In this document: positions 36,027-44,389 of the stretch, piece after piece
How positions within the stretch are numbered: the first letter of the stretch is position 1
How the letters are laid out: each line of letters opens with the position of its first letter
From: Phaeodactylibacter luteus
Lineage (GTDB): Bacteria; Bacteroidota; Bacteroidia; Chitinophagales; Saprospiraceae
DNA: 64,000 nt
Reading direction: 5' to 3'
NCBI RefSeq assembly: GCF_007993045.1
Contig: NZ_VOOR01000002.1
Location: 124,001-188,000, forward strand
The notes under the pieces: model-generated
Database searches by the model: none
What the model saw: only the letters and a program-made list of their open reading frames with translations
Told to the model about the DNA's origin: nothing
Made by a program: the position numbers and the translations under genes

Positions 36027-38447
36027 ATGTCAGATGAACTGATCACCGACCAGCACATTATAGAAGAAGTGATGGCTGAAACAGAAGGCAAAAGCCTGCA
36101 GCCAACAGAAACTTTCCTGCCTCAGCATTTGACCATACTGCCCATTCAGCAGCGGCCGGTCTTCCCAGGGCTAGGCATGCCGCTTGCGTTCAAGGGCAAG
36201 GCCCTCATCAATGCGATAAAAAAAGCGGTAGAGGAACAAGACGGCTACGTCGGGCTGTCGCTTTCCGCTGGCCCGGCAGCTAAAGAGCCCGGAGACGAAG
36301 ACCTCAGCGAGATAGGCACCATTTTCCAGATCGCTCGCATACAACAGCATGGCCCTGAGCTGATCCAAGTAATGGGCCGGGGGATTGCCCGCTTTACCAA
36401 AAAAAGGGCCATCTTGGTAAAGCCCGTACTCAGATGGGAGGTCACCCCTTACCCTGAGCCCGAAAACGTCAAGCCCGACCAAGATCTTAAGGCTTATATG
36501 ATGGCCATCAGCGGAGAGATCAAGTCGCTCCTGCAGCTCAACCCGCTCTTTAAAGAGCAGGTCAACCTTGTGGCCTCACAGTTGAATTACGATGCCCCTG
36601 GCCATACCATGGATGTCATCAGCAATCTGCTCTCTTCAGAAACGGATGCCCTGCAGGAACTTTTGGAGACCTTCGGGCTGCACGAACGTGCACAGCTCCT
36701 GCTCCGCCTCATCAAAGAAGAGCTGCAGATTGCCCAGATCCAAAAACGGATCAATCAGCAGATAGAAGAGAAGGTCAACAAGCAGCAGAAAGAGTTTTTC
36801 TTGCGCGAACAGCTCAAAGCCATCAAAAAAGAGCTGGGGCTGGAAAAAGAGGAGGGGGAATCTGAGATCGAGAAACTGCAGAAGCGGCTGGAAGGCAAAC
36901 ACTTGCCGGAAGAGGCCCGCAAAACGGTAGAGGAAGAGTTTGAAAAACTGCGCACGCTGAATGTACAGTCACCCGATTTCAATGTCACCCGCAACTATCT
37001 CGAGACCATTGCCAGCCTCCCTTGGGGGCAATATACTGAAGATAGCCGCGACATCCGCAAAGCGCGCAAAGTGCTAGATGCGGAGCATTATGGGCTGGAG
37101 GAAGTCAAAGCGCGCATCTTGGAGTTCCTGAGCACGGTCATCAAGCGGGGGACGGTGAGCGGATCCATTATTTGCCTGGCCGGCCCTCCGGGCGTGGGCA
37201 AGACTTCCATAGGAAAATCGGTGGCACATGCCCTTGGGCGGGAATTTTACCGGTTTTCGGTAGGCGGTATGCGGGACGAAGCCGAGATCAAGGGCCACCG
37301 CCGGACTTACATCGGGGCCATGCCGGGGAAATTGATCCAAGCCCTGAAGCGCACCGGAGCCTCTAACCCTGTTATTATGCTCGATGAGATCGATAAAATC
37401 GGGAGCAGTTTTCAGGGGGACCCGGCCTCTGCACTGCTTGAGGTGCTTGACCCCGAGCAGAATGGCAGTTTTGTAGACCACTACCTCGATCTGCCGTTCG
37501 ACTTGTCCAACGTCTTGTTCATAACAACTGCCAACCAATTAGAGACCATCCCTGCCCCTTTGCTCGACCGCATGGAGGTCATCCGGCTGGCAGGCTATAT
37601 CACCCAGGAGAAGGTGCAGATTGCGAAACGCTATCTGCTCCCCAAGCAGCTCAAAGAGCACGGCTTTGCCCCAAAAGAAGTCAGCATTTCGGAGAAAGCG
37701 CTCGAGAAGATGGTGAACGACTATGCCCGGGAAGCGGGCGTCCGCAACCTAGAACAGCAAATCAAGAAAGTCATCCGCAAAGCTGCGCTTCAGCTCGCAG
37801 AGAGCGGGCAGGCTGCCCTCAAAGTCACCAAGCGCAACCTGGAAGAATTCCTTGGCAAGCCTGTATTCCGCTCTGAACGGCTTTACAATAAGGCTACGCC
37901 AGGCGTAGCCCTGGGGCTTGCCTATACGGCTATGGGCGGGGCGACCCTCTATATCGAAGCCAATGGCATCCCTTCCGCTTCCCCGGGCTTCAAACAGACT
38001 GGGCAGCTGGGGGATGTGATGAAAGAGTCGGCCGTAATTGCCAATACCTACATCCGTTCCCTGCTCGGTGAAGGCCGGCAGGAGGGCGGCAATAGCTACT
38101 TTGAGTCTCATCAAGTCCACCTACATGTGCCAGCTGGCGCTACACCGAAAGACGGCCCCTCTGCGGGCATCACTATGGCGCTGGCCTTGTACAGCCTCGC
38201 TACGGGGCAGCCTGTGCGGGACGATATCGCCATGACGGGCGAGCTGACCCTGACCGGGAAGGTGCTGCCCATTGGCGGGGTAAAGGAAAAGGCTATTGCG
38301 GCCCGGCGGGCAGGGATACATCACCTCATTTTACCGGAAGACAACCGCCGCGACTTTGAGGAGCTGCCGGCTCACATCCAAGAAGGTATAGCCGTACACT
38401 ATGCTGATTATTTCGAGGATGTGCTAAAAGCTGCTTTCCCGGCTTGA
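36027..38447 (+). CDS. lon: ATP-dependent protease Lon
   Basis: 806 residues, normal for bacterial LonA, a cytoplasmic AAA+ serine protease for damaged and regulatory proteins. The N-terminal substrate domain (LPIQQRPVFPGLGMPL), a coiled-coil stretch (about 240-310, rich in K/E), Walker A GPPGVGKT, Walker B VIMLDEIDKIG, and the proteolytic site PKDGPSAGITMALAL with the catalytic serine plus the later lysine in GVKEKAIAARRAG are all present. It stands alone between the porT terminator and a long gene-free stretch. Confidence 0.97.
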   Translation: MSDELITDQHIIEEVMAETEGKSLQPTETFLPQHLTILPIQQRPVFPGLGMPLAFKGKALINAIKKAVEEQDGYVGLSLSAGPAAKEPGDEDLSEIGTIFQIARIQQHGPELIQVMGRGIARFTKKRAILVKPVLRWEVTPYPEPENVKPDQDLKAYMMAISGEIKSLLQLNPLFKEQVNLVASQLNYDAPGHTMDVISNLLSSETDALQELLETFGLHERAQLLLRLIKEELQIAQIQKRINQQIEEKVNKQQKEFFLREQLKAIKKELGLEKEEGESEIEKLQKRLEGKHLPEEARKTVEEEFEKLRTLNVQSPDFNVTRNYLETIASLPWGQYTEDSRDIRKARKVLDAEHYGLEEVKARILEFLSTVIKRGTVSGSIICLAGPPGVGKTSIGKSVAHALGREFYRFSVGGMRDEAEIKGHRRTYIGAMPGKLIQALKRTGASNPVIMLDEIDKIGSSFQGDPASALLEVLDPEQNGSFVDHYLDLPFDLSNVLFITTANQLETIPAPLLDRMEVIRLAGYITQEKVQIAKRYLLPKQLKEHGFAPKEVSISEKALEKMVNDYAREAGVRNLEQQIKKVIRKAALQLAESGQAALKVTKRNLEEFLGKPVFRSERLYNKATPGVALGLAYTAMGGATLYIEANGIPSASPGFKQTGQLGDVMKESAVIANTYIRSLLGEGRQEGGNSYFESHQVHLHVPAGATPKDGPSAGITMALALYSLATGQPVRDDIAMTGELTLTGKVLPIGGVKEKAIAARRAGIHHLILPEDNRRDFEELPAHIQEGIAVHYADYFEDVLKAAFPA

Positions 38448-38840
38448 TTGCAGGGCAGATGCCGGACCGGATACTCGGCTCCCCGCGATAGGGGCTCCGC
38501 TGATGACGCCTCCGGCGGAGCTGAAAACCTCTTTGGCGATTTGTAGTCCTCCAAGGCGAGATTAATGCATTTTGACTTGCTCTTTTTCCCGCTCGCTGCG
38601 CCTGCTTGCGCACCGCAGGCAAGTTGAAAAGCCTCGCCGACTTCATCGTGGGGCCATGCTTTGTGTAGGCTATGCCTGCGTTTTCCGCCTTGCGAGCGGA
38701 AAAAATACCTGCGCCAACTTTGCACACCACGCAGCTGACGCGGAGCGAAATCCTGCCTTAGAGAACTATAGCGTCCGCCCACCCCAGGTTGATGGACGAT
38801 ATGTTGTTATATTTAGCCCATCTTTTTGTTGTTGGAGGCG
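38448..38840. other. Gene-free, hairpin-rich stretch after lon
   Basis: No convincing gene is present. Visible structure includes GCTCCCCGCGATAGGGGCTCC near 38478, a perfect TTTTCCGC/GCGGAAAA hairpin around 38682-38704, CCTCCGGCGGAG, and the words TTTGGCGATTTGTAG and CAAGGCGAG, which resemble the inner parts of family 2 elements. It may be one or more decayed palindromic elements. Confidence 0.5.
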
Positions 38841-38995
38841 GGGCGTAACGCCAAATGCGGCTAGTGCCTAATGCCAGCCGGCCTAGCGCTGCGAAGGGGT
38901 GGAAAGCCCGATAGGGCCGAGCGGACAGCGAGCCCCGCAGCATAGCGGCTCCCTGCCGACAGGCAGGGGCAGGCCCCATAAACAAAACATGACCC
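38841..38995 (+). mobile_element. MITE family 1, copy 3 (decayed right end)
   Basis: It starts GGGCGTAACGCCAAATG and carries the family core (GGCCTAGCGCTGCGAAGGGG, GGCCGAGCGGACAGCGAGCC, CTGCCGACAGGCAGGGGCAG). The right end ACAAAACATGACCC is only weakly similar to the consensus, and no target duplication is visible, so this is an old or recombined copy. It ends 16 bp before the rsgA start. Confidence 0.7.
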
Positions 38996-39011
38996 AGAAA
39001 AAAGCATGCCG

Positions 39012-40076
39012 ATGAAACTTGAAGATTTAGGATACGATGCAGCGCTAGAGCGCTACAGAAAAAGCCAGAACCTGGATGCTTTTGGCGTGGGGCGGGTCAT
39101 CTCAGAACACAAGGAAAGGTATGTGGTAAAAACCCCTGAAGGAGAATATGAGGGCGAAATGGTTGGGAACTTGCGTTTCACAGCGCAAAGCAGGTCTGAT
39201 TTTCCTGCTGTTGGCGATTGGGTCGCTATTTCCGAATATGACGACCATAAAGTACTTATCCATTCTGTCTTCCCAAGAAGGACGGTTATCGAAAGGCAGG
39301 CTGTGGGGAGACAAGGGGAAAAGCAGATCATAGCCACGAATATTGATTATGCCTTTATTGTTCAAGCTGTTGACCGGGATTTCAACCTCAACCGGATTGA
39401 AAGGTATTTGACCATTTGCAATGCATCCAACGTAAAACCAATTATCGTTCTCAATAAAATTGACCTGATAAGCGGCAGCGAATTATCCGCGCTGGCCAGC
39501 AAAGTCCAGGAAAGGGTAAAACATGTCCAGGTCATACCAATAAGCAACGAGCATCGGACGGGATTGGAGAAGCTCAAAGCGTGTATTGAAAAAGGTAAGA
39601 CCTACTGTTTGTTGGGCTCATCGGGAGTAGGGAAATCGACCCTGTTCAACAACTTATCGGGCAAGCCGCTCATGAAAACCAATACGGTCAGCAGCAGCAA
39701 CCATAAAGGGCGGCACGTTACCAGCCACCGCGAATTGTTGGCCCTCGAAGAAGGGGGGATCCTGATAGATAATCCAGGGATGAGGGAAGTTGGGATTGCG
39801 GATGCTAAGGATGGGTTAGAAAAAACATTCAGTGCAATATTTGAATGGTCCCAAGGCTGCAAATTTAAAGATTGTACACACACCACCGAAGTAGGCTGCG
39901 CCGTGTTAAAAGCTGTTGAGGATGGCCAGGTCGATCGTTCATCTTACGAGAACTTCCTGAAAATGGAACGTGAAAAAGAGCACTTTGAATCCACTGTCGC
40001 TGAAAAGCGGAAAAAAGAAAAGGCGTTGGGGAAAATGGTAAAGCATTACAAGAAAGTGAATTACAAAAACCGTTAG
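39012..40076 (+). CDS. rsgA: Ribosome small-subunit-dependent GTPase A
   Basis: 354 residues. An N-terminal OB-fold (FTAQSRSDFPAVGDWVAI) is followed by a circularly permuted GTPase with the motif order G4 (VLNKIDLI), G1 (GSSGVGKSTLFN), G3 (DNPGMREVG), then a C-terminal zinc knuckle (GCKFKDCTHTTEVGCAV). RsgA checks late 30S assembly. The coding sequence is visibly more AT-rich, with more AAA/GAA/ATT codons, than its neighbours, and it sits between a MITE and other repeats. Acquisition from a distant source is possible. The start could also be the ATG at 39006. Confidence 0.93.
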   Translation: MKLEDLGYDAALERYRKSQNLDAFGVGRVISEHKERYVVKTPEGEYEGEMVGNLRFTAQSRSDFPAVGDWVAISEYDDHKVLIHSVFPRRTVIERQAVGRQGEKQIIATNIDYAFIVQAVDRDFNLNRIERYLTICNASNVKPIIVLNKIDLISGSELSALASKVQERVKHVQVIPISNEHRTGLEKLKACIEKGKTYCLLGSSGVGKSTLFNNLSGKPLMKTNTVSSSNHKGRHVTSHRELLALEEGGILIDNPGMREVGIADAKDGLEKTFSAIFEWSQGCKFKDCTHTTEVGCAVLKAVEDGQVDRSSYENFLKMEREKEHFESTVAEKRKKEKALGKMVKHYKKVNYKNR

Positions 40077-40224
40077 GCTGGGTTAAGCGCTTTGGGGCTT
40101 TGCGAACTGGAGCAGCTGCCACCTGTGGCAAAGGCTTGTGAAGGGTACAGCTCCATGGCTGTGCCCCCCCTCCCACTCAGTACACTGTCCGCCTTTTTTG
40201 GTTACTTTACAGAAAACGCCTGCC

Positions 40225-40989
40225 ATGCCAGCCGATCCAGCCTTCTACCGCCCCTCCATTTTCGAGCCTTTCCCGGGGCTGACCGCTGCGGAGAGCCGCC
40301 GGACAGGAGGCTTTAGCCCTGCCCCTTATGCCTCCCTCAACCTAGGGCTCAATACGTCAGATGAAGCGGGGCTGGTTGCCCGCAACCGAGCGCACTTCCT
40401 CAGCAGTTTAGGCTGGCACCCTGCCCAGCTGGCATACAGCCATCAAGTGCACGGGGCAGCGATCCTGACGGCCAACGGGCCTGTGCAGGAGAAAGGTTAC
40501 GACGGGCTGGCCACCCAAACTCCCGGGGTTTTGCTCGGCATCACCATTGCCGATTGCGCGCCGGTCCTCATCTACGATCCGGTACAGCAGGCGGTGGCCG
40601 CCCTGCATGCGGGCTGGAGAGGGACGGCAGCAGGCATTGCGGCAAAGGGCGTACGGGCTCTGCAAAGCCAGTTTGGCTGCCAGCCAGAAAACTGCCTGGC
40701 TTACGTAGGCACCTGCATTTCCAGCGCAGCCTACGAAGTGTCGGAAGAGGTGGCTGCACAATTCCCCCCAATATGCAAATCGCCCAAGCCTGGGCTGCCC
40801 GGGAAGTGGTGGCTCGATTTGAAAGCGGCCAATGCCTTGCAGCTGCAACAGGCTGGCTTACGCCCGGAGCATATTGAGGTGTCGCCCTTTTGTACCTGGG
40901 CCAATAATGACCTTTACTTTTCACACCGCAAGGAAGAGGGGGCGACAGGCCGGATGCTGGCTGTCATAGGCTTGCAAAACGAGGTTTAG
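40225..40989 (+). CDS. pgeF: Peptidoglycan editing factor PgeF (YfiH, multicopper-oxidase-like fold)
   Basis: A 254-residue YfiH/PgeF-family protein. The metal-site motifs are intact: AYSHQVHGAAIL (His), GITIADCAPVLIYD (Cys) and ALHAGWRGTAAGI (His). PgeF removes wrongly incorporated L-Ser-containing muropeptides in E. coli; adenosine-processing activities have also been reported for the family. The ATG at 40225 gives the family length; the open frame reaches 40138 over a hairpin (40143-40166) that may end the rsgA transcript. It is followed 29 bp later by the EVE gene. Confidence 0.9.
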   Translation: MPADPAFYRPSIFEPFPGLTAAESRRTGGFSPAPYASLNLGLNTSDEAGLVARNRAHFLSSLGWHPAQLAYSHQVHGAAILTANGPVQEKGYDGLATQTPGVLLGITIADCAPVLIYDPVQQAVAALHAGWRGTAAGIAAKGVRALQSQFGCQPENCLAYVGTCISSAAYEVSEEVAAQFPPICKSPKPGLPGKWWLDLKAANALQLQQAGLRPEHIEVSPFCTWANNDLYFSHRKEEGATGRMLAVIGLQNEV

Positions 40990-41018
40990 CCCCTCTCCAT
41001 ACCAAAAAAATCACCGTT

Positions 41019-41432
41019 ATGAATTACTGGCTGGTCAAATCAGAGCCCGAAGCGTACGGGTACCAAGACCTTGAACAGGAAGGCACCGGCCGCTGGGACG
41101 GCGTGCGCAACTATGCCGCCCGCAATCATCTGCGGGGCATGAAAGCAGGGGACTATGTCCTGTTTTATCACAGCCGGACCGGGCTTGAAGTCGTTGGCAT
41201 CTGCAAGGTGGAAAAAGAGGCCTATCCCGATCCCACCGCTGAAAAAGGGGATTGGAGCGCAGTCGACCTTTCCCCCTTCAAGCGGCTAAAGGAGCCGGTC
41301 TCTTTAAAGGCCATCAAAAGCAACCCCAAACTGCAGGATATGCCCTTGGCCCGTATCGGCCGGTTATCGGTCATGCCGCTCAGCGAAGCTGAATTCCTGG
41401 AAGTGCTCAGGATGGGCGGTACAGAATGGTAA
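41019..41432 (+). CDS. EVE-domain protein
   Basis: A 137-residue single EVE domain (PUA-like fold), a family proposed to recognise modified bases in DNA or RNA. Visible features are MNYWLVKSEPEAYGYQDL, the WDGVRNYAARNHLRGMKAGDYVLFYHS core (41095-41173, with the family N-x-AxNxLRxM block) and VGICKVEKEAYPDPTA. It is the last gene of the rsgA-pgeF-EVE run and is followed 24 bp later by a palindromic element. The function in the cell is unknown. Confidence 0.93.
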   Translation: MNYWLVKSEPEAYGYQDLEQEGTGRWDGVRNYAARNHLRGMKAGDYVLFYHSRTGLEVVGICKVEKEAYPDPTAEKGDWSAVDLSPFKRLKEPVSLKAIKSNPKLQDMPLARIGRLSVMPLSEAEFLEVLRMGGTEW

Positions 41433-41456
41433 GCTGCGCCTTCCCAAGGCAAAGCC

Positions 41457-41654
41457 TAGCAGCCTGTCGGAGATGTGCTGATGCGGCGAGAGCGAGATAA
41501 TATTGTTCTGAACAAGGCGCGATATATTCAAGAATGGGACAAAAGGGCCCCATTCTTGAATCCAATAGCCTGAGCTACGTGACTAATAAGCAACGAAGTG
41601 CAGAATAATATTTGCCGTTCGCAGACCATTGAGCGCCTCTCCGACAGACTGCTA
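41457..41654. mobile_element. TA-terminated palindromic element (family 2, copy C), 198 bp
   Basis: The left end TAGCAGCCTGTCGGAGA (41457-41473) and the inverted right end TAGCAGTCTGTCGGAGA (41654-41638) match at 16 of 17 bases. Inner inverted pairs include ATTCAAGAATGGG/CCCATTCTTGAAT (13 of 13) and AATATTGTTCTG/CAGAATAATATT. The right end starts exactly at the TAG stop codon of ilvA (41652-41654). It contains no gene. It lies between the convergent EVE and ilvA genes and might also act as a terminator. Confidence 0.85.
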
Positions 41655-42920
41655 AACTAATAGATCAAAAAGCATCTTGCTGTCATTGAGCGTCTGATAA
41701 TCGATATGGCTAGCCTGCATGCGCTGTAGGAGCCCATCGTAATCTTCCCACTTTTGCACTTGTATACCGACCAAAGCCGGGCCAGAATCCCGGTTGTGCT
41801 TTTTGGTGTATTCAAAATGGGTGATATCATCATTGGGGCCTAGCACGTTGTTCAGGAAATCGCGCAAAGCCCCAGCCCTTTGCGGGAAACGAATGATGAA
41901 GTAATGCTTTAGCCCTTCGTAGAGGAGGGAGCGCTCCTTGATCTCCTCCGTGCGGGTAATGTCATTATTGCTCCCACTGAGGATGCACACAACGTTTTTG
42001 CCGGCAATCTGCTCTTTGTAAAAGTCCAGTGCGGCTACGGTAAGGGCACCGGCAGGCTCTACTACGATGCCTTCTTCGTTGTACAGCTGCAGAATAGTGC
42101 TACAGACTTTGCCCTCAGGCACGAGTATCATGTCGTCCAATACTGTTTGCGCGATCTTGAAGGTCAGGTCCCCTACTTTGCGCACAGCAGCACCGTCTAC
42201 AAAGCTGTCGATATGCTCTAGCGTGACCGGGTGCCCTGCTTTGAGAGACTCGAACATAGCAGGCGCGCCAGCAGGCTCCACGCCGATGATCTTGGTGTTG
42301 GGCGAAAGCTGATGGAAATAGCTGCCCAGCCCAGAAACCAGCCCTCCCCCTCCGATCGCACAAAAGACATAGTCGAGGGCGTCATTGCAATCCTCTAGAA
42401 TTTCCAGCCCGACGGTCCCCTGCCCTTCGATGACCCGGGGGTCGTCAAAAGGGTGGATGAACTGCTTGCCGTTTGTTTTTGCGTCATCGACAGCCTCCCG
42501 GTAGGCATCATCGAAGGTATCTCCGGTAAGGACGACTTCCACCCATTCTTTCCCGAAGGATTTCACTTTTTTGACTTTCTGTTTGGGGGTGACGCTAGGC
42601 ATATAGACCTTGCCCTGCACTTCCATTTTTTGGCAGGCAAATGCAAACCCCTGGGCGTGGTTGCCTGCACTGGCACAGACCACGCCATTGGAAAGGCTGG
42701 CGCGGTCGAGCGTAGCCATTTTATTGTAGGCCCCACGGATTTTATAGCTGCGAACCACCTGCATATCCTCCCTTTTCAGGAAAACCCGGGCCCCGAACTG
42801 TTCGGAAAGGTTGTAGTTGAAAGTCAGGGGGGTCGGCTCTGCCACCCCCTTGAGGCGTACTTTGGCTCGGTAAATGGACTCGACGGAAGCAAGGGGGGCT
42901 TTTTCTACGGAGGCAGGCAT
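41652..42920 (-). CDS. ilvA: Threonine ammonia-lyase (threonine deaminase)
   Basis: 422 residues. The PLP lysine lies in VVRSYKIRGAYNKM, the serine/asparagine loop in CASAGNHAQGFAFAC, and the phosphate-binding glycine loop in FCAIGGGGLVSGLG. A single ACT-like regulatory domain follows (LKHYFIIRFPQRAGALRDFLN), as in the shorter IlvA form. It makes 2-oxobutanoate for isoleucine synthesis. It follows ilvC by 93 bp on the same strand, consistent with a branched-chain operon. The stop codon coincides with the end of a TA-terminated element. The ATG at 42920 was chosen by homology. Confidence 0.94.
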   Translation of the reverse strand: MPASVEKAPLASVESIYRAKVRLKGVAEPTPLTFNYNLSEQFGARVFLKREDMQVVRSYKIRGAYNKMATLDRASLSNGVVCASAGNHAQGFAFACQKMEVQGKVYMPSVTPKQKVKKVKSFGKEWVEVVLTGDTFDDAYREAVDDAKTNGKQFIHPFDDPRVIEGQGTVGLEILEDCNDALDYVFCAIGGGGLVSGLGSYFHQLSPNTKIIGVEPAGAPAMFESLKAGHPVTLEHIDSFVDGAAVRKVGDLTFKIAQTVLDDMILVPEGKVCSTILQLYNEEGIVVEPAGALTVAALDFYKEQIAGKNVVCILSGSNNDITRTEEIKERSLLYEGLKHYFIIRFPQRAGALRDFLNNVLGPNDDITHFEYTKKHNRDSGPALVGIQVQKWEDYDGLLQRMQASHIDYQTLNDSKMLFDLLV

Positions 42921-43013
42921 GTCAGTCTTTATTTTGTTGGCTGTATGAAAAAACGAAGGGCACCACAAAGGCGGGAATACCCTTGCAGTGCCCTTATGGT
43001 ATAGAGATAGCTT

Positions 43014-44078
43014 CTATTTTTCTACTGCTTCAGGCTGATTTTCAGGGCGGAGGCTGCGGACCGTTTTGCCGGCGCGCCACATTTCGCTTTCGCGCAATTC
43101 GGCCAGCTCTGCATCCAGTTTTTCGCGGTAGTCCTCTTTGCTGTTGGAATCGATAGACCGCTGCGCTTCCTCTCCAGAGGCCACGCTGTCGTAGAGGTCT
43201 TCAAAAACAGGGGCTACGGCATCCCGGAATTTCTTCCACCAGTCCAGTGCTCCCCGCTGAGCAGTAGTGGAGCAGTTAGCGTACATCCAGTCCATGCCAT
43301 TTTCCGCCACAAGCGGCATCAGGCTTTGCGTGAGCTCCTCCACAGATTCGTTGAACGCCTCGGATGGGCTGTGGCCACGGCGGCGCAGCAGGTCGTACTG
43401 AGCGGCGAAGAGCCCCTGAATAGCGCCCATCAGTGAGCCGCGCTCCCCGGTAAGGTCGCTGTAGACCTCCTTCTGAAAGGTCGTCTCGAAGAGATAGCCA
43501 GATCCAACGCCTATGCCTAATGCTACCACCCGCTCCTGTGCGCGGCCGGTGGCATCCTGGAAGATAGCGAAGCTAGAGTTCAGCCCTTTGCCTGCTACGA
43601 ACAGCCTGCGCAAGCTCGTGCCAGAGCCCTTGGGGGCAACAAGGATGACATCAATGTCTTTCGGCGGCACAATACCTGTACGCTCCTTATACGTAATGCC
43701 AAAGCCATGGGAAAAGTACAGCGCTTTCCCCGCAGTGAGGTGGGGCTTGATGGCCGGCCAGAGCGCAATTTGGGCGGCATCGCTAAGGAGGTACTGAATG
43801 ACGGTACCCCGCTTGGCAGCTTCCTCGATTGGGAAAAGGTTGACGCCCGGCTCCCAGCCGTCGGCCACGGCTTTGTCCCATGTTTTGGACTCCTGCCGCT
43901 GCCCTACGATTACGTTAAAACCATTGTCGCGGAGGTTGAGCGCCTGCCCAGGCCCTTGGACGCCATAGCCAATTACGGCTATAGTCTCCTCTTTCATGGT
44001 CGCTCTTGCTTTCTCCAGTGGGAATTCGTCGCGGGTAACTACATTTTCCTCTACCCCGCCAAAGTTCATTTTTGCCAT
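43014..44078 (-). CDS. ilvC: Ketol-acid reductoisomerase
   Basis: 354 residues, the class I (short) length. The NADPH-binding Rossmann motif VIGYGVQGPGQALNLRDNG (with GxGxxG-type spacing), HGFGITYKE, VAPKGSGTSLRRLFVAGKG, and the knotted domain with DLTGERGSLMGAIQGLFAAQYD and ESVEELTQSLMPLVAENGMDWMY are present. It performs the second common step of valine and isoleucine synthesis. The usual partner genes ilvD, ilvB and ilvN are not in this window. Upstream is a 311-bp gene-free region. Confidence 0.95.
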   Translation of the reverse strand: MAKMNFGGVEENVVTRDEFPLEKARATMKEETIAVIGYGVQGPGQALNLRDNGFNVIVGQRQESKTWDKAVADGWEPGVNLFPIEEAAKRGTVIQYLLSDAAQIALWPAIKPHLTAGKALYFSHGFGITYKERTGIVPPKDIDVILVAPKGSGTSLRRLFVAGKGLNSSFAIFQDATGRAQERVVALGIGVGSGYLFETTFQKEVYSDLTGERGSLMGAIQGLFAAQYDLLRRRGHSPSEAFNESVEELTQSLMPLVAENGMDWMYANCSTTAQRGALDWWKKFRDAVAPVFEDLYDSVASGEEAQRSIDSNSKEDYREKLDAELAELRESEMWRAGKTVRSLRPENQPEAVEK

Positions 44079-44389
44079 AGCTGAACAGTCATTTCTTATT
44101 TCGTAAATCGTCCTAGTCGTGCTAGTTTTATGAATCTGTCAGCTAAGTAAAGGAAATTATCCCCGCCAGGCAGGTCAATCCTCCCTGCTTTACCCGACCC
44201 TTGAAATACATTCTGCATGCCGAAAAACAGGCAAAATTCTTAAAGCAACGCTACAACCGAAAGCACCTTAACCCTTGAATTGCAGTAAAATAGAAAACAG
44301 GCAGGCTGGCTTAAAACCAACCGGCCTGTTTGGCTTGCCTGCAAGAACGGCCACAAGCGTATTACGAAATCCAAGAACCTCGGCTGCTC
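44079..44389. other. Gene-free interval between ilvC and trpB2
   Basis: The interval must carry the ilvC promoter, but I could not pick a clear TAnnTTTG box. Its left half shows nothing else. A hairpin AAACAGGC (44294-44301) / GCCTGTTT (44323-44330), with a moderately T-rich tail on the minus strand, is a likely terminator for trpB2. Confidence 0.55.
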
